The notes under the pieces were generated by a model. The model was not told where the DNA came from, searched no databases, and saw nothing but the letters and a program-made list of their open reading frames with translations. Source: Rhodospirillales bacterium (GTDB lineage: Bacteria > Pseudomonadota > Alphaproteobacteria > Acetobacterales > Acetobacteraceae). From it: a DNA stretch of 49,541 nucleotides. The translations under genes and the position numbers were made by a program. Every line of letters begins with the position of its first letter. Position 1 is the first letter of the stretch. The stretch covers positions 1 through 49,541 of the forward strand of contig JANXSM010000150.1 of assembly GCA_025352665.1 (NCBI GenBank), in the 5' to 3' direction. Below, piece after piece: positions 1-8,645 of the stretch.

Positions 1-141
1 AATCGCATCGAGCGGTTCTTCAGCAAGCTCAAACATTCACGACGCTGCGCCACCCGATATGACAAGCTTGGAAATAGCTTTCTCGGCTTTGTTCAGCTTG
101 CAACGATCAGATTGTGGATACGGTTTGTCCACAACACCTAG
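1..141 (+). CDS. IS5-family transposase, C-terminal fragment
   Basis: The plus strand is open from base 1 to a TAG at 139-141 and encodes about 46 residues beginning NRIERFFSKLKHSRR. This is the typical C-terminal signature of IS5-family (DDE) transposases, including the conserved E of the NRIERFF..LK stretch; the gene enters from the left edge. The element appears to end at about 138-141, because the antisense reading of the neighbouring RM gene loses family resemblance exactly there. The stop codon lies at the junction, so it may be completed by the target duplication (TA or CTAG, as in IS5/IS427-type insertions). The rest of the IS and its other inverted repeat are outside the window. IS5 family is fairly sure; the subgroup is not. 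Confidence 0.75.
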   Translation, partial: NRIERFFSKLKHSRRCATRYDKLGNSFLGFVQLATIRLWIRFVHNT

Positions 142-3100
142 CTTTTGCTCGCGAGTGAGGTAATCTCCGATGTCGTAAAAGTGTATTTTTCCTTTGGTCT
201 TCGATAGCGGATTCTTTACAAGAATTGAGATAGCAATAGGCGACCGACTGCCGCTGCCGAAAATCTTTCCACCCTCGGCGCGAGATATTTCGCCAGAGGT
301 TCGTTGATTGCCTCGCAAATGAAACACGTAGATATCGCTAAATTCTGCAGCAAGGCACTTTCTCAGTCCATCAGTGGCGTTTCCGTCAATCCATCCAGCA
401 TTGCTAACGAAGCCGATAACACCACTATCGCCAATCCGGTCCGATGCCCAACGAATGGCGAGTATATAGCTATCGTAGAGCGCATTCATGTTCGTTGCCG
501 AAGAGTGTTTGGCGTAAGTCTCTCCAATCCTACGGTTCAATGATGGATATGCAAGGTTCTGGTTGTCATCGTTTGCGCTGCCTTGGCCCACGGAATAAGG
601 AGGGTTCCCGATGATTACGCGGATATCCAACTCGCGCTGGCGCTTGAGACGCATACTGTTGTCGCGAGTCGGTTCATCGTGCCAGTCCCCACCTCCTGTA
701 GGTAAATTGAAGGTATCCGTCAGGCAGATGCCGGAAAACGGCAGGTATTCTTGATGTGTGAGGCTGTGGAACACCTGTTCGACGTTGATGGTGGCGATGT
801 AATATGCGAGCAGCACTAATTCGTTGGCGTGGATTTCGTTGGCGTATTTGTATTTCAGCTCATCCGGCCCGATAAGTCCGCTTTGCATCAACCTGGTGAT
901 GAAGGTGCCGGTTCCGGTGAACGGGTCAAAAATATGGACGTTCGGGCTACCCAGTGTTTGCCCAAATTCGGACTTCAGCACATCGTTGACAGAATGAATG
1001 ATAAAATCCACCACCTCCACAGGCGTATAAACAATTCCCAGGCGTTCGGCCATTTGAGGGAAGGCGTTACGGAAAAATTTGTCGTAGAGCTCTAGAACAA
1101 GTTTTTGCTTCCCGGCCACCGTCTTTGTGTCAGACGCCCGGCGTTTCACGCTCTCATACATAGGCGTTAGGGTGTCGGACTCCTTCTCCAGATGGTGCTT
1201 TTCCAGGACCGTCAGGACGCCCTGCATCGCCTTTGACACAGGGTTGTGGTCGGCAAAACTGTAGCCCTCGAAAAGCGCATCAAACACAGGTCGAGTGATG
1301 ATGTGCTGGGCCAGCATCTCAACCGCCTCGTCGGGGGAAATGCTGTCGTTCAAATCGGCATGCAAATCAGCAAGGAAGCTGTTGAACCCGGTGATTTCCT
1401 CCACGTTGTCGGGGGTTTCGAGAATAGCCTTGATGCGCGTGATGTGGGTGCTGGCAATGTCGGCGATGTCTTTCGCCCATTCATCCCAATAAAGGCGGTT
1501 TCCACATTTTTGCACAACCTTGGCGAGGATGGCGCGTTCGATATCGCCAATCTCGAATTCCATGCTTGCCTGTTTTTCAGCCACCGTCTCAGCGACCGCC
1601 TTGCCCAGGCCGTGCGTCTTCTTGCCATCGTGGTTTTTGGCTTTCCGCTCCGCGTCGGATTCCTTGCGTGGTGCGGAGAATTTTTCGGTGATAGAAATCA
1701 CCTCCATTCTCGCCCGGTCCTGCCCGTCGAATTGCATGCGATTAATCATCGCGTCGAAGCGGTCATCGTGCGAGCGAAGGGCCTGAAGCACCTCCCACAC
1801 AACGCGATAGGATTGGTTGTCGTTCAGTGCCTCGTCGGGGCTCTTGCCCGCCGGAATGACCACTGGAAGAATGACGTAGCCAATCTTCTTGTTGCCACCG
1901 GAGGGCTTGCGCATCACGCGCCCGACTGACTGCACAACGTCCACCTGGGAGTTGCGCGGGGTCAGAAACAACACCGCGTCGAGCGCGGGAACGTCTACGC
2001 CTTCTGACAGACAGCGGACATTCGAGAGGATACGGCAGGTATCTTCAGGTGCCTGCGCCTTGAGCCAATCGAGCTTCTGATTTTTCTCAGCAGCCCCCAT
2101 CCCGCCGTCAACGTGGTCCGCCTGGCATTGTAAGCGGCTGATGGCATCGGGGTCGTCAGGGTTTTCCTTCAGGAGTTCTGTCCTGTATTCTCTGACAACC
2201 TGGGCAAACATGCTGGCGATGTTCTTGGAACTGACCTTGTGGGTTTTGCTTCCCTTCTGCACCTCGATGACCTGGGCGAATGCCACCGCGCGACGCATTG
2301 GGTCAGGGTCAAAGGCCAAGTCGTCCTGTGAATCCATCTTTGACAACGCCCGCCAGCATCCGACAATTTTGGCGGCATCGTTGACGTTGATGCTGTTGGA
2401 CTCGTCGGCCAGGAGCTTTTGCAGACTTTTGCTGATATGCGCCTCGCTCACGGTGAGAACGATGACCTTGTAGTCACACAGAATTTTGAGGTCGTTGACG
2501 GCTTCCGAGAACGACAGGGTGTGAAGCGTTTTGCCGTAATACGCTTCGTCGTCCATCGAGTAGAGGACAACGCTTTCGCCCTCGGCCTTGACCTTTGCCG
2601 GAGTGCCGTAAACGCGCGGCGTGGCGGTCATGTAGACCCGCTTGTTCCCCTTGATGAAGCCCTGGTCGTGAATTTTCACGAAGGCCGATTCATCGGTTTC
2701 CGCGAAGCTTGCCCCGGTTGTACGATGGGCTTCGTCGCAGAGAATCAGGTCGAAGTCGGGAAGGTCGAATTCCTTTTGCGCCCGCGAGATGACTTCGATG
2801 GAGTGGTAGGTTGAGAACACCACCCGCTGATGCAGGCCGTCTCCACCGTGAGAGAATGCTTGTGCCAGCATTTGGGCGTTCGTGGTCGCCGGGTATTGCA
2901 GTTCGTGGGCGAGCATTTCGAAGTCGTCGCCCGCCTTCGTGCGCTTTTTGCCGATTTCGCTGTCTGAACAGACGGCATAGCAGTGCAAAGGGATTGCCGC
3001 CTCGTGGGTCCAGTCGGTCAGCGTTTGCGACAGCAGATTCAGCGACGGCACCAGGAAGAGGACATTCCCGCCAGCCCCGGCGACTTGCTCGGCCAACCGC

Positions 3101-3768
3101 AAAGCTGTGAAGGTTTTTCCGGTTCCGCAAGCCATGATGAGCTTGCCTCGGTCGGCAAGCTCCAAGCCCGCCAGCACGTTTTGGATGGCCTTCGTCTGGT
3201 AGTCGCGCAACTCCTTGCGGGGTTGCAGCGCGACGGCTTCGGTGCCGGGCTGATAAGCTGCCCAATCGATTTTGCTGTTTTCGAGGTCGTAAAGTGAAAT
3301 CAGGTTAACGGGCGGGTGCTGTTCCGCTAGGGCGTTTTGCAGGTGATGAGTGCTGTCCGTGGTGGTGTGGATGATGAGCCGACGCGCGAAATGCTTCTTG
3401 CCGGACCCCATGAAGAATGTGCCGAAGTTGTCCATCGTCAGCCTGGCATCGGCATCGTAAAACTTAGCCTGGATGGCATGCAGTTCGCCGTCCGTGGTTT
3501 CGGCCACCAGGTCAATTCCAGCGTCTGCCCCTGGGTCAGACTTCCCCCGTGCCTTCCACTCCTGGCGCCAATCTTCCCAGAGCCAGACCTTCCCGGCGTA
3601 GAGGTCGGCATAGAACGGCTCTTGGCGGAGGTAGACCTTCACCAGCTTCTCAAAATAATTGCCCTTCTCGCGCTCGGTGACGGCGGCGGCGCGGAAATTG
3701 TCAAGGATGTTGGTCAGCGCGGACATTAACGGGCTCAACTTGGGCTGGGGATGCGGACTTGCCGCCAT
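37..3768 (-). pseudogene. Type ISP restriction-modification enzyme, 3' end disrupted by IS
   Basis: A single-chain enzyme (LlaGI/LlaBIII-like) that would translocate on DNA, cleave it and methylate adenine. The order from the N-terminus is: an Mrr-like nuclease region (GIDLVAET...AIQAKFY, about residues 84-103); a superfamily 2 helicase with Walker A MACGTGKT (about 212), DEAH (about 346), TATPR and SVGRVMR; then an N6-adenine methyltransferase with motif I DPFTGTGTF and motif IV NPPY. Resemblance stops after DIGDYLTREQK. The last 34 residues are antisense IS sequence, so genuine coding is about 142-3768. The family is normally about 1,500-1,600 residues with a C-terminal target-recognition domain, which is missing here, so restriction is probably dead. 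An internal Met at 3726 is an alternative start. No separate methyltransferase is visible nearby. Confidence 0.85.
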
Positions 3769-3946
3769 GATAGAGGTCCACGGCCGTTGACCAAAATTCA
3801 GCGGTTATCAGGGATGTCACGGGGCTTAACTGCGGGCTGCGAACGTTCTTTGCTGGCTGTTACGCTCGTTGGCCAGAGCTCTGCGGCACTTCACAAGCCG
3901 CTCTTTTTCGCGCATGGAGGTTCGAGTTGATTTAGGAACAATTTCG

Positions 3947-4258
3947 ATGCCGATTAAAATTTCTGAACTCGAGTGGAAAGCCTATGTCGTATCCTCGCTG
4001 ACAGAACTCGAAGCTGAGCTTCCTGGTGACAACGGAGTCCACCTTTCGGATATTTATGAACGAGTCGAGCAAAAAATTCAGGAATCAGTTCGAATCGTGA
4101 ACCAAAACCGGAATGCAAAAATTCGTCAGACCCTTGGTGAAGGTTGCTCTGAGGAAGAAGCCGAGACTGAGCCAAAGCAGCTACCACTCGCGTTTAAAAA
4201 AGTCAGTGGGAGAAACGCGACCGACGGGATGTGGCGCCTCCTTCGTGAAGGCGAGTAA
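3947..4258 (+). CDS. Small hypothetical protein, divergent from the RM gene
   Basis: A 103-residue acidic protein that I do not recognise. I chose the ATG at 3947 because AGGA at 3934-3937 sits nine bases upstream; the frame is open further upstream (Met at 3914 and 3869) but without a clear ribosome binding site. The N-terminal half is predicted helical (HLSDIYERVEQKI), the middle is charged and Glu-rich (about residues 64-73), and the end is GRNATDGMWRLLREGE, which loosely recalls small winged-helix modules. It is transcribed away from the Type ISP gene across a 178-bp gap, so a regulator or accessory of that gene is possible, but this is inference from position only. Confidence 0.55.
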   Translation: MPIKISELEWKAYVVSSLTELEAELPGDNGVHLSDIYERVEQKIQESVRIVNQNRNAKIRQTLGEGCSEEEAETEPKQLPLAFKKVSGRNATDGMWRLLREGE

Positions 4259-4292
4259 TCACACCTACGAAATTTTGACGTGTTTGCAATGT

Positions 4293-4322
4293 GACTGTCA
4301 AAAGGATTTCCTTTCGACAGTC
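4293..4322. repeat. 30-bp inverted repeat upstream of serine recombinase
   Basis: Two 13-base arms (4293-4305 and 4310-4322, 12 of 13 positions complementary) surround a 4-base spacer ATTT. The outer ends read GACTGTC and GACAGTC. The size and the TGTC...GACA ends resemble a resolvase subsite or recombination crossover site, and it lies 79 bp before the recombinase start. There is no T-run, so an intrinsic terminator for the upstream small gene is less likely. Confidence 0.5.
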
Positions 4323-4400
4323 TAAAACACGACTTCCTTGACCCAGTCGTTTCGCACACTTCAGACTCTCAGAAGGTGGTGTCGATTTGAGGAGGCAAGG

Positions 4401-5033
4401 ATGGGTCGTCTGTTGGGTTATGCACGGGTCAGCACGACGGACCAAGATGTCGCGCTTCAAATCCATGCGCTTGGGCAGGCAGGCGTCTTGGAAGAGAACT
4501 TGTTCTCGGACATCCTGACCGGGGCGCGTGCTGACCGCCCCGGCCTTGCTGCGATGCTGGCGCGGGCGACTGAAGGAGACACCGTCGTCACATGGCGATT
4601 GGACCGTCTCGGCCGTTCCGTCCTGCATCTAGCTGACCTAGCCGAACAGCTTCGCACGCGCGGCATCGGGCTGCGCAGTTTGTCGGACGGCGTGGACACG
4701 TCGACCATCGGCGGACGGGTTCTTTACGGCCTCCTCAGTGTGCTGGCCGAATTTGAGCGTGAAACCATCAGGGACAGAGTGAACGCCGGAATGGCGGCGG
4801 CGCGTCGAGCCGGGGTTCATTGTGGGCGTCGTGCCGCATTGAATGCCGACCATGTTGCGCATGCTCGCATACGTCTGGAAGCGGGCGAACCTGCCCGGCA
4901 TGTCGCTCGGTTCCTCAAGATTTCTGAATCGACGCTGTATCGTGCTTTAGCCAGGCACCCGGTTTCAGCACCGATTCCCGGTCGACGGGCACGCCCAAGA
5001 ATGCCATTGCCAGAACGTTCGACGGGCACTTGA
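4401..5033 (+). CDS. Serine recombinase (resolvase/invertase family)
   Basis: A 210-residue site-specific recombinase of the Tn3 resolvase/Hin invertase group. The catalytic domain begins GRLLGYARVSTTDQ with the active-site Ser in RVST, continues with TWRLDRLGRS (the conserved Arg cluster) and ends at the long E-helix around FERETIRDRVNAGMAAAR. A C-terminal helix-turn-helix (ARHVARFLKISESTLYRAL, about residues 168-186) would bind the crossover site. The ATG at 4401 is preceded by GAGGAGG, so the 21 upstream in-frame residues are not used. The inverted repeat at 4293-4322 is its candidate target. It may resolve or invert part of the island. No Tn3-type transposase is in view. Confidence 0.88.
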   Translation: MGRLLGYARVSTTDQDVALQIHALGQAGVLEENLFSDILTGARADRPGLAAMLARATEGDTVVTWRLDRLGRSVLHLADLAEQLRTRGIGLRSLSDGVDTSTIGGRVLYGLLSVLAEFERETIRDRVNAGMAAARRAGVHCGRRAALNADHVAHARIRLEAGEPARHVARFLKISESTLYRALARHPVSAPIPGRRARPRMPLPERSTGT

Positions 5034-5067
5034 TGGCTGGCGGTGCTGGTTGGGAGGAGGTGGACGG

Positions 5068-6342
5068 TCACCATGGGACCCCATCGTCTCCTTGAAGGTG
5101 GCGAGGTGTATCCGGAGGGGGGCGGGGCTGACCGTGCTCCAGCCCCTGAGGCCGATGCCTAAGTGAGGATTCCGGGATAGCCGTGTTCCCCATAGAGAGT
5201 GCCTGCCGTGCGGCCTCTATAGCGTCAATGACATCAAAGGTCACCGCCACCTCGGCGAACGTGATGTCCTCACGCCCGCGCACCCGGATTGCCGGGCGCA
5301 TCAGGCCGTCGCCGAAGTCGTGCAGCGCGAGGCGCAGCAACCGGGCGCCGGAGCTTGTAAACAGTTGGTCACGTCCTCTGGCCAGGGTGTGAAGTCTCCG
5401 CCGCTCGCGCACCGAAATGCGGCCATCGTCCCCCTCGACCACAATCATGCCGTCGCGGGCAAGCTGCCCCTTCCAACTTCTGAATGAACCAGTGGCGCGG
5501 GTCATTGCTACCCGTCGCGTCTGTCGATGCAATTCCGCGAGGTTTGCGGGAGAGAATGCTGCGCCGCTCGAACTGGCCCGGCGAATGGCTTCCGCCAAGC
5601 CCTTGCTCTGATACTGCGCCAACGCACCCGGATAGCGTTCAGTTTCCTGCGAGCCGCCTGACAGCGAATCCCACCATGACCAATTCGCAGCTTGGAAATA
5701 CCGTCTTATTTCCATGCAGTCTTCAAGAGTGCCGCGAACAGCCAGGTGGAAATGCAGGTCCACTTCAGAGCCATGCGGAGCGAGGGCGCGAACCTCGGCG
5801 GATACGATATCACACGCCAAATTCGGAGCGATGCGCTTGCGGCCATATCGCAATTTCTCGCCCAGACGCTTGCTGTCCTGCGCGTGGACCGTGCGTAGGT
5901 CATTGATTGGAACGACCGAAACGGGCGGCCGAACCACAACCTGGATTGCTTTGGCGATACCATGTTGCCCGCAGAACGCCGCGTATTCCCGGCCGTATTG
6001 CGTCTTCTGCCTGTGCGCCTCATCAGCAAAGCCGTGCCATCCCCGGCGCGGACGCCCGAGGTAGGTTCGAAGCGCGCCGCAGGTGGCGAGGTCCAGCATG
6101 GTATCGCCGTCGATCGCCGCATGTATCTCGTCATCTCGTAGTCCACCGAGAAGCAGCAAGTCGGCAGTGATAGCCGCCTCTGTGCGCCGCTCCTGGGCAG
6201 CAGCGGACAACGCAGAGCCACGCCTGCGCCCCGCCCCAGTGAAGGCGAAGGGGGTGTGGAAGCCAGTGGCAAATTCGTTGACGGTCTGGGGTAAGAAGGA
6301 CTGGCGGGCGGAACTGGGGGATTCCGGCCGCCTGGGTTTCAC
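5068..6342 (-). CDS. Probable HUH-type rolling-circle replication/relaxase-like protein
   Basis: A 424-residue protein with hallmarks of HUH nucleases that nick DNA through a tyrosine. It has a metal-binding HxH in EVDLHFHLAVRG (about residues 200-202) and, about 45 residues later, ERYPGALAQYQSKG with the YxxK arrangement of the catalytic motif 3. A C-terminal basic stretch (TRRVAMTRATGSFRSWKG) follows. I see no helicase domain. The GTG start at 6342 is chosen because AGGCG lies six bases upstream; both are inside an inverted repeat (see 6340-6366). It is co-oriented with the integrase, 184 bp downstream of it. It could initiate replication of an excised circular island, or be a relic. The function is inferred from motifs only. 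Confidence 0.5.
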   Translation of the reverse strand: MKPRRPESPSSARQSFLPQTVNEFATGFHTPFAFTGAGRRRGSALSAAAQERRTEAAITADLLLLGGLRDDEIHAAIDGDTMLDLATCGALRTYLGRPRRGWHGFADEAHRQKTQYGREYAAFCGQHGIAKAIQVVVRPPVSVVPINDLRTVHAQDSKRLGEKLRYGRKRIAPNLACDIVSAEVRALAPHGSEVDLHFHLAVRGTLEDCMEIRRYFQAANWSWWDSLSGGSQETERYPGALAQYQSKGLAEAIRRASSSGAAFSPANLAELHRQTRRVAMTRATGSFRSWKGQLARDGMIVVEGDDGRISVRERRRLHTLARGRDQLFTSSGARLLRLALHDFGDGLMRPAIRVRGREDITFAEVAVTFDVIDAIEAARQALSMGNTAIPESSLRHRPQGLEHGQPRPPPDTPRHLQGDDGVPW

Positions 6343-6366
6343 CTATCGCCTAGGTTGGCGAAGGTG
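6340..6366 (-). promoter_or_regulatory. Inverted repeat sequestering the start of the HUH gene
   Basis: On the minus strand CACCTTCGCC pairs with GGCGATAGGTG (one bulged base, loop of about six). The right arm holds both the Shine-Dalgarno-like AGGCG and the GTG start codon of the HUH gene. In mRNA this hairpin could mask initiation; in DNA it could be an operator. Confidence 0.45.
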
Positions 6367-6526
6367 ACTTCGTTGCGATTGCAAGCGGCTCCACGCATAA
6401 TGTCCATCACCAGTTGTCGAAGCCGGGCGGAGGGTCGGGGGACCCGTTGATGCCCGGCTTCTTCATGAGGCCGGTATGGTCAGGCAAGGGTCAAGCAACT
6501 CGTGCTGCTCGAACGATAATAGCTTG
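6367..6526. other. Gap between integrase and HUH gene
   Basis: No gene is seen here. Minus-strand transcription from the integrase passes through it. It holds short GC-rich dyads (CCGGC...GCCGG around 6452-6474) without a T-run, so no convincing intrinsic terminator. Confidence 0.4.
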
Positions 6527-8359
6527 TCAGACCAACGACGGCGACGACCTCTGAGCCGATAGGTTTGGAAGAAGATGGCTTAGGTCCACGCCGGGGTCGA
6601 ACGCATCGACGGCCTCTTTCAGCGTGGCCAGCGGCACCTTCCGGTTCTTGGTTTTGGTGTAGGTGGCGCCCTCACCGAGCAGGGCAGTCAGCTTGTGGCC
6701 CATCAGCCTGCTAATCCAAACCGACTTCGTGTCAGTATCCTCGGTGAATGTACGGAATGTATGTCTGAGACTGTGAAAGCCTCTATTTTCCAGAAACACG
6801 CCTGTCCCTCTACAGTATCGACCGAAGAATTTACTATAGGCATAAGCATACTTTCCGTCTGGCCCACTCCTGCTCAAGCCAGGCCACAAATGTTCGCGTC
6901 CTTCGCTTCGGGCCTTCATGATGTAATCTAGGAAGCCAAGTTCGATGATGAACTTATGAACAGGGACGCGGCGCACTGACTGTTCGTTTTTTAGTTGGTT
7001 TCCATCCTCGGCATGCAGCCTGAGAAACCAAATTCCGTCCTCTTGGCCAAGGTCATCGGCCCGTAGTTGTGCCACCTCTTCCTGGCGAGTGCCGTGGAAC
7101 AACGCGATAAGCGGCAGCCAGAATTGGTGGTCCCTGATAACAAGCTGGCCTGGCTTGCTGCGTAGCTGAGGTGGATGGCAGCCCGTCCAGATTGGGGTCG
7201 CGAAGAGCTTCGTCAGGTCGTCCGCTTCCCACATCATGCGGTCTTCTTCTGAGTTCGAAACCCCATATTTGAAGTTAAGAAGGATGTTGGTTCCTTTGAG
7301 TTTGGATAGCTCGGGCCTGTCAAGAAGCCAGCCAAAGTAGCCCGACATCGCGCTCATATGTCGCTTCACTGTTTTCATGGCGATTGTCGCTGGCCGCTTG
7401 CCCCGTGGGGTTTCTGCTACGGCTTTGACGATTTCCGGCAAGGTTCGAACATCATTCGCTGATTTGCCGTGGTTTGTCGGAAGATGTTCGAGGGCGCGCT
7501 TGAACGCGACAGCATTGTCTCTTGTGTAAGAGTTGACTTGACTGTCCCCAAAAAGCTCCAACCAAAGTTCAGCGGTCTTCGCGTTCTGTCGTCTGGTTTG
7601 TTCCTGCCATGGTTTCGCGGGGTGGGCACGTGGGCCGCACATGTCTGATTCATGGGCTTTGTAGCCATCCGAGAACAGAATGCCGGGGGGCGGCTGTGGT
7701 GGTGGAGGCGGCTCAGGCGGCCTGTAGCTTTGAGGGCTTGGTGCGTCTTGGTGCAGCGGCGGGAAGACGCCATCCAAGCGACGGGCAATGTCGTCATTCA
7801 TCTCAATCATCGCGCGGGCTACCAACCGTGCCATAATTTTCGAGCCGCTTGTGTCCAGGTCGAACGGCGCCCCAGCCTTTTCAGCGATTTCTGACGCCAT
7901 AAGCTCGGCGAACGTCAGGTCGTTTTTCATTAGCATGTGGCGAAAGAGGTTCGCCTGCACCTTCGCCATGATTGCCTGAGCTTCCGGCGAGTGGATTGGG
8001 TCAGTGGGTCCACGGCTGGCAACACCGAGTTTGCGGGCGTCATAATACTCGAAGCCATCGGCTCGTTGGGTTTCCAGCGACTGAAGCGTCGAGCGCAGCC
8101 ATTGTGAGACCAGCGCATGGGCTTGGTTCGCGTCCAATTCCGGGGCGCTACTCAACGCGTCGAACGCCTGCTCAGACACCACGAAGAGCGCTCTGGCGCG
8201 AATGGCGGCTTGCCGGGGGCATCCTGTGCGCAGTGTGTGGACGAGTTCATTTCGCTTTAATAGCAGGGCAATGCCTTTTGGCACACGCCGTCGGAAATGA
8301 AATATGGTCCCTTGGAGTCTCAGGTTCGGATGCATCGGCGCCAACCGACATGGGGTCAT
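6527..8359 (-). CDS. Tyrosine site-specific integrase of the island
   Basis: A 610-residue phage-type integrase. The N-terminus LRLQGTIFHFRRRVP is the DUF6538-like domain of many proteobacterial island integrases. A proline-rich linker (PPEPPPPPQPPP, about residues 210-225) precedes the SAM-like core-binding region. The catalytic residues are visible: R in HGTRQEEVAQL, H..R in GFHSLRHTF, H in LMGHK and the nucleophile Tyr in GATYTK near residue 568. The gene reads away from the 3' end of the tRNA-Gln 72 bp away, the standard arrangement for tRNA-integrating elements. It should excise and insert the island using the tRNA 3' end. The start could also be the Met at 8335. Confidence 0.9.
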   Translation of the reverse strand: MTPCRLAPMHPNLRLQGTIFHFRRRVPKGIALLLKRNELVHTLRTGCPRQAAIRARALFVVSEQAFDALSSAPELDANQAHALVSQWLRSTLQSLETQRADGFEYYDARKLGVASRGPTDPIHSPEAQAIMAKVQANLFRHMLMKNDLTFAELMASEIAEKAGAPFDLDTSGSKIMARLVARAMIEMNDDIARRLDGVFPPLHQDAPSPQSYRPPEPPPPPQPPPGILFSDGYKAHESDMCGPRAHPAKPWQEQTRRQNAKTAELWLELFGDSQVNSYTRDNAVAFKRALEHLPTNHGKSANDVRTLPEIVKAVAETPRGKRPATIAMKTVKRHMSAMSGYFGWLLDRPELSKLKGTNILLNFKYGVSNSEEDRMMWEADDLTKLFATPIWTGCHPPQLRSKPGQLVIRDHQFWLPLIALFHGTRQEEVAQLRADDLGQEDGIWFLRLHAEDGNQLKNEQSVRRVPVHKFIIELGFLDYIMKARSEGREHLWPGLSRSGPDGKYAYAYSKFFGRYCRGTGVFLENRGFHSLRHTFRTFTEDTDTKSVWISRLMGHKLTALLGEGATYTKTKNRKVPLATLKEAVDAFDPGVDLSHLLPNLSAQRSSPSLV

Positions 8360-8371
8360 GTGGACTGGCCC

Positions 8372-8390
8372 TGTGGACTATTAATCCACA
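8372..8390. promoter_or_regulatory. Small palindrome between integrase and tRNA
   Basis: TGTGGA and TCCACA flank a 7-base AT-rich spacer. It sits between the attachment site and the integrase start, where arm-type integrase binding sites or the integrase operator are expected. The role is inference. Confidence 0.3.
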
Positions 8391-8430
8391 AACGCGGCCA
8401 GGCGCCTCAACTCATTGAGAAACCTGCGGT

Positions 8431-8504
8431 TGGCTGGGGGACCTGGATTCGAACCAAGGCTTTCCGAGTCAGAGTCGGAAGTTCTACCGCTAAACTATCC
8501 CCCA
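8431..8504 (-). tRNA. tRNA-Gln (anticodon CTG)
   Basis: Read on the minus strand, it folds as a complete 74-nt tRNA with encoded CCA: acceptor TGGGGGA with TCCCCCA and discriminator G, a D-arm with GGTAGA, an anticodon stem TCCGA/TCGGA with loop CTCTGAC giving anticodon CTG, and a T-arm CTTGG/CCAGG with loop TTCGAAT (one G-U pair). It decodes CAG. Its 3' end is the probable integration site of the island, so the terminal bases may be element-derived but restore a functional tRNA. Confidence 0.93.
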
Positions 8505-8645
8505 CCTGCGGGGCGCTCACCTACCATCCCCTGCGCCCGGGTGCAACTCGAGAAACGTTCCCATCCATGAATTCCCGTTCAGAACGCTTGCCCCGAGGCT
8601 CGCGACACACAATGATACGGTATTGTGTTGTTGTGAGTTATTGAC

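Larger units (their letters stand above)
1..8430. mobile_element. Genomic island, tRNA-Gln-proximal part
   Basis: The stretch from the tRNA-Gln 3' end to the left edge holds integrase, HUH-type protein, serine recombinase, an unknown small gene, a Type ISP RM gene and an IS. All of these are accessory and lie against conserved housekeeping genes beginning with ppx. I found no second copy of the tRNA 3' end in the window, so the distal boundary is further left. Confidence 0.75.

Noticed and set aside
4293-4322. Intrinsic terminator of the small upstream gene
   Set aside because: The stem is AT-containing with no U-tract after it, and its TGTC/GACA ends next to a serine recombinase fit a binding site better. 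Not fully excluded.
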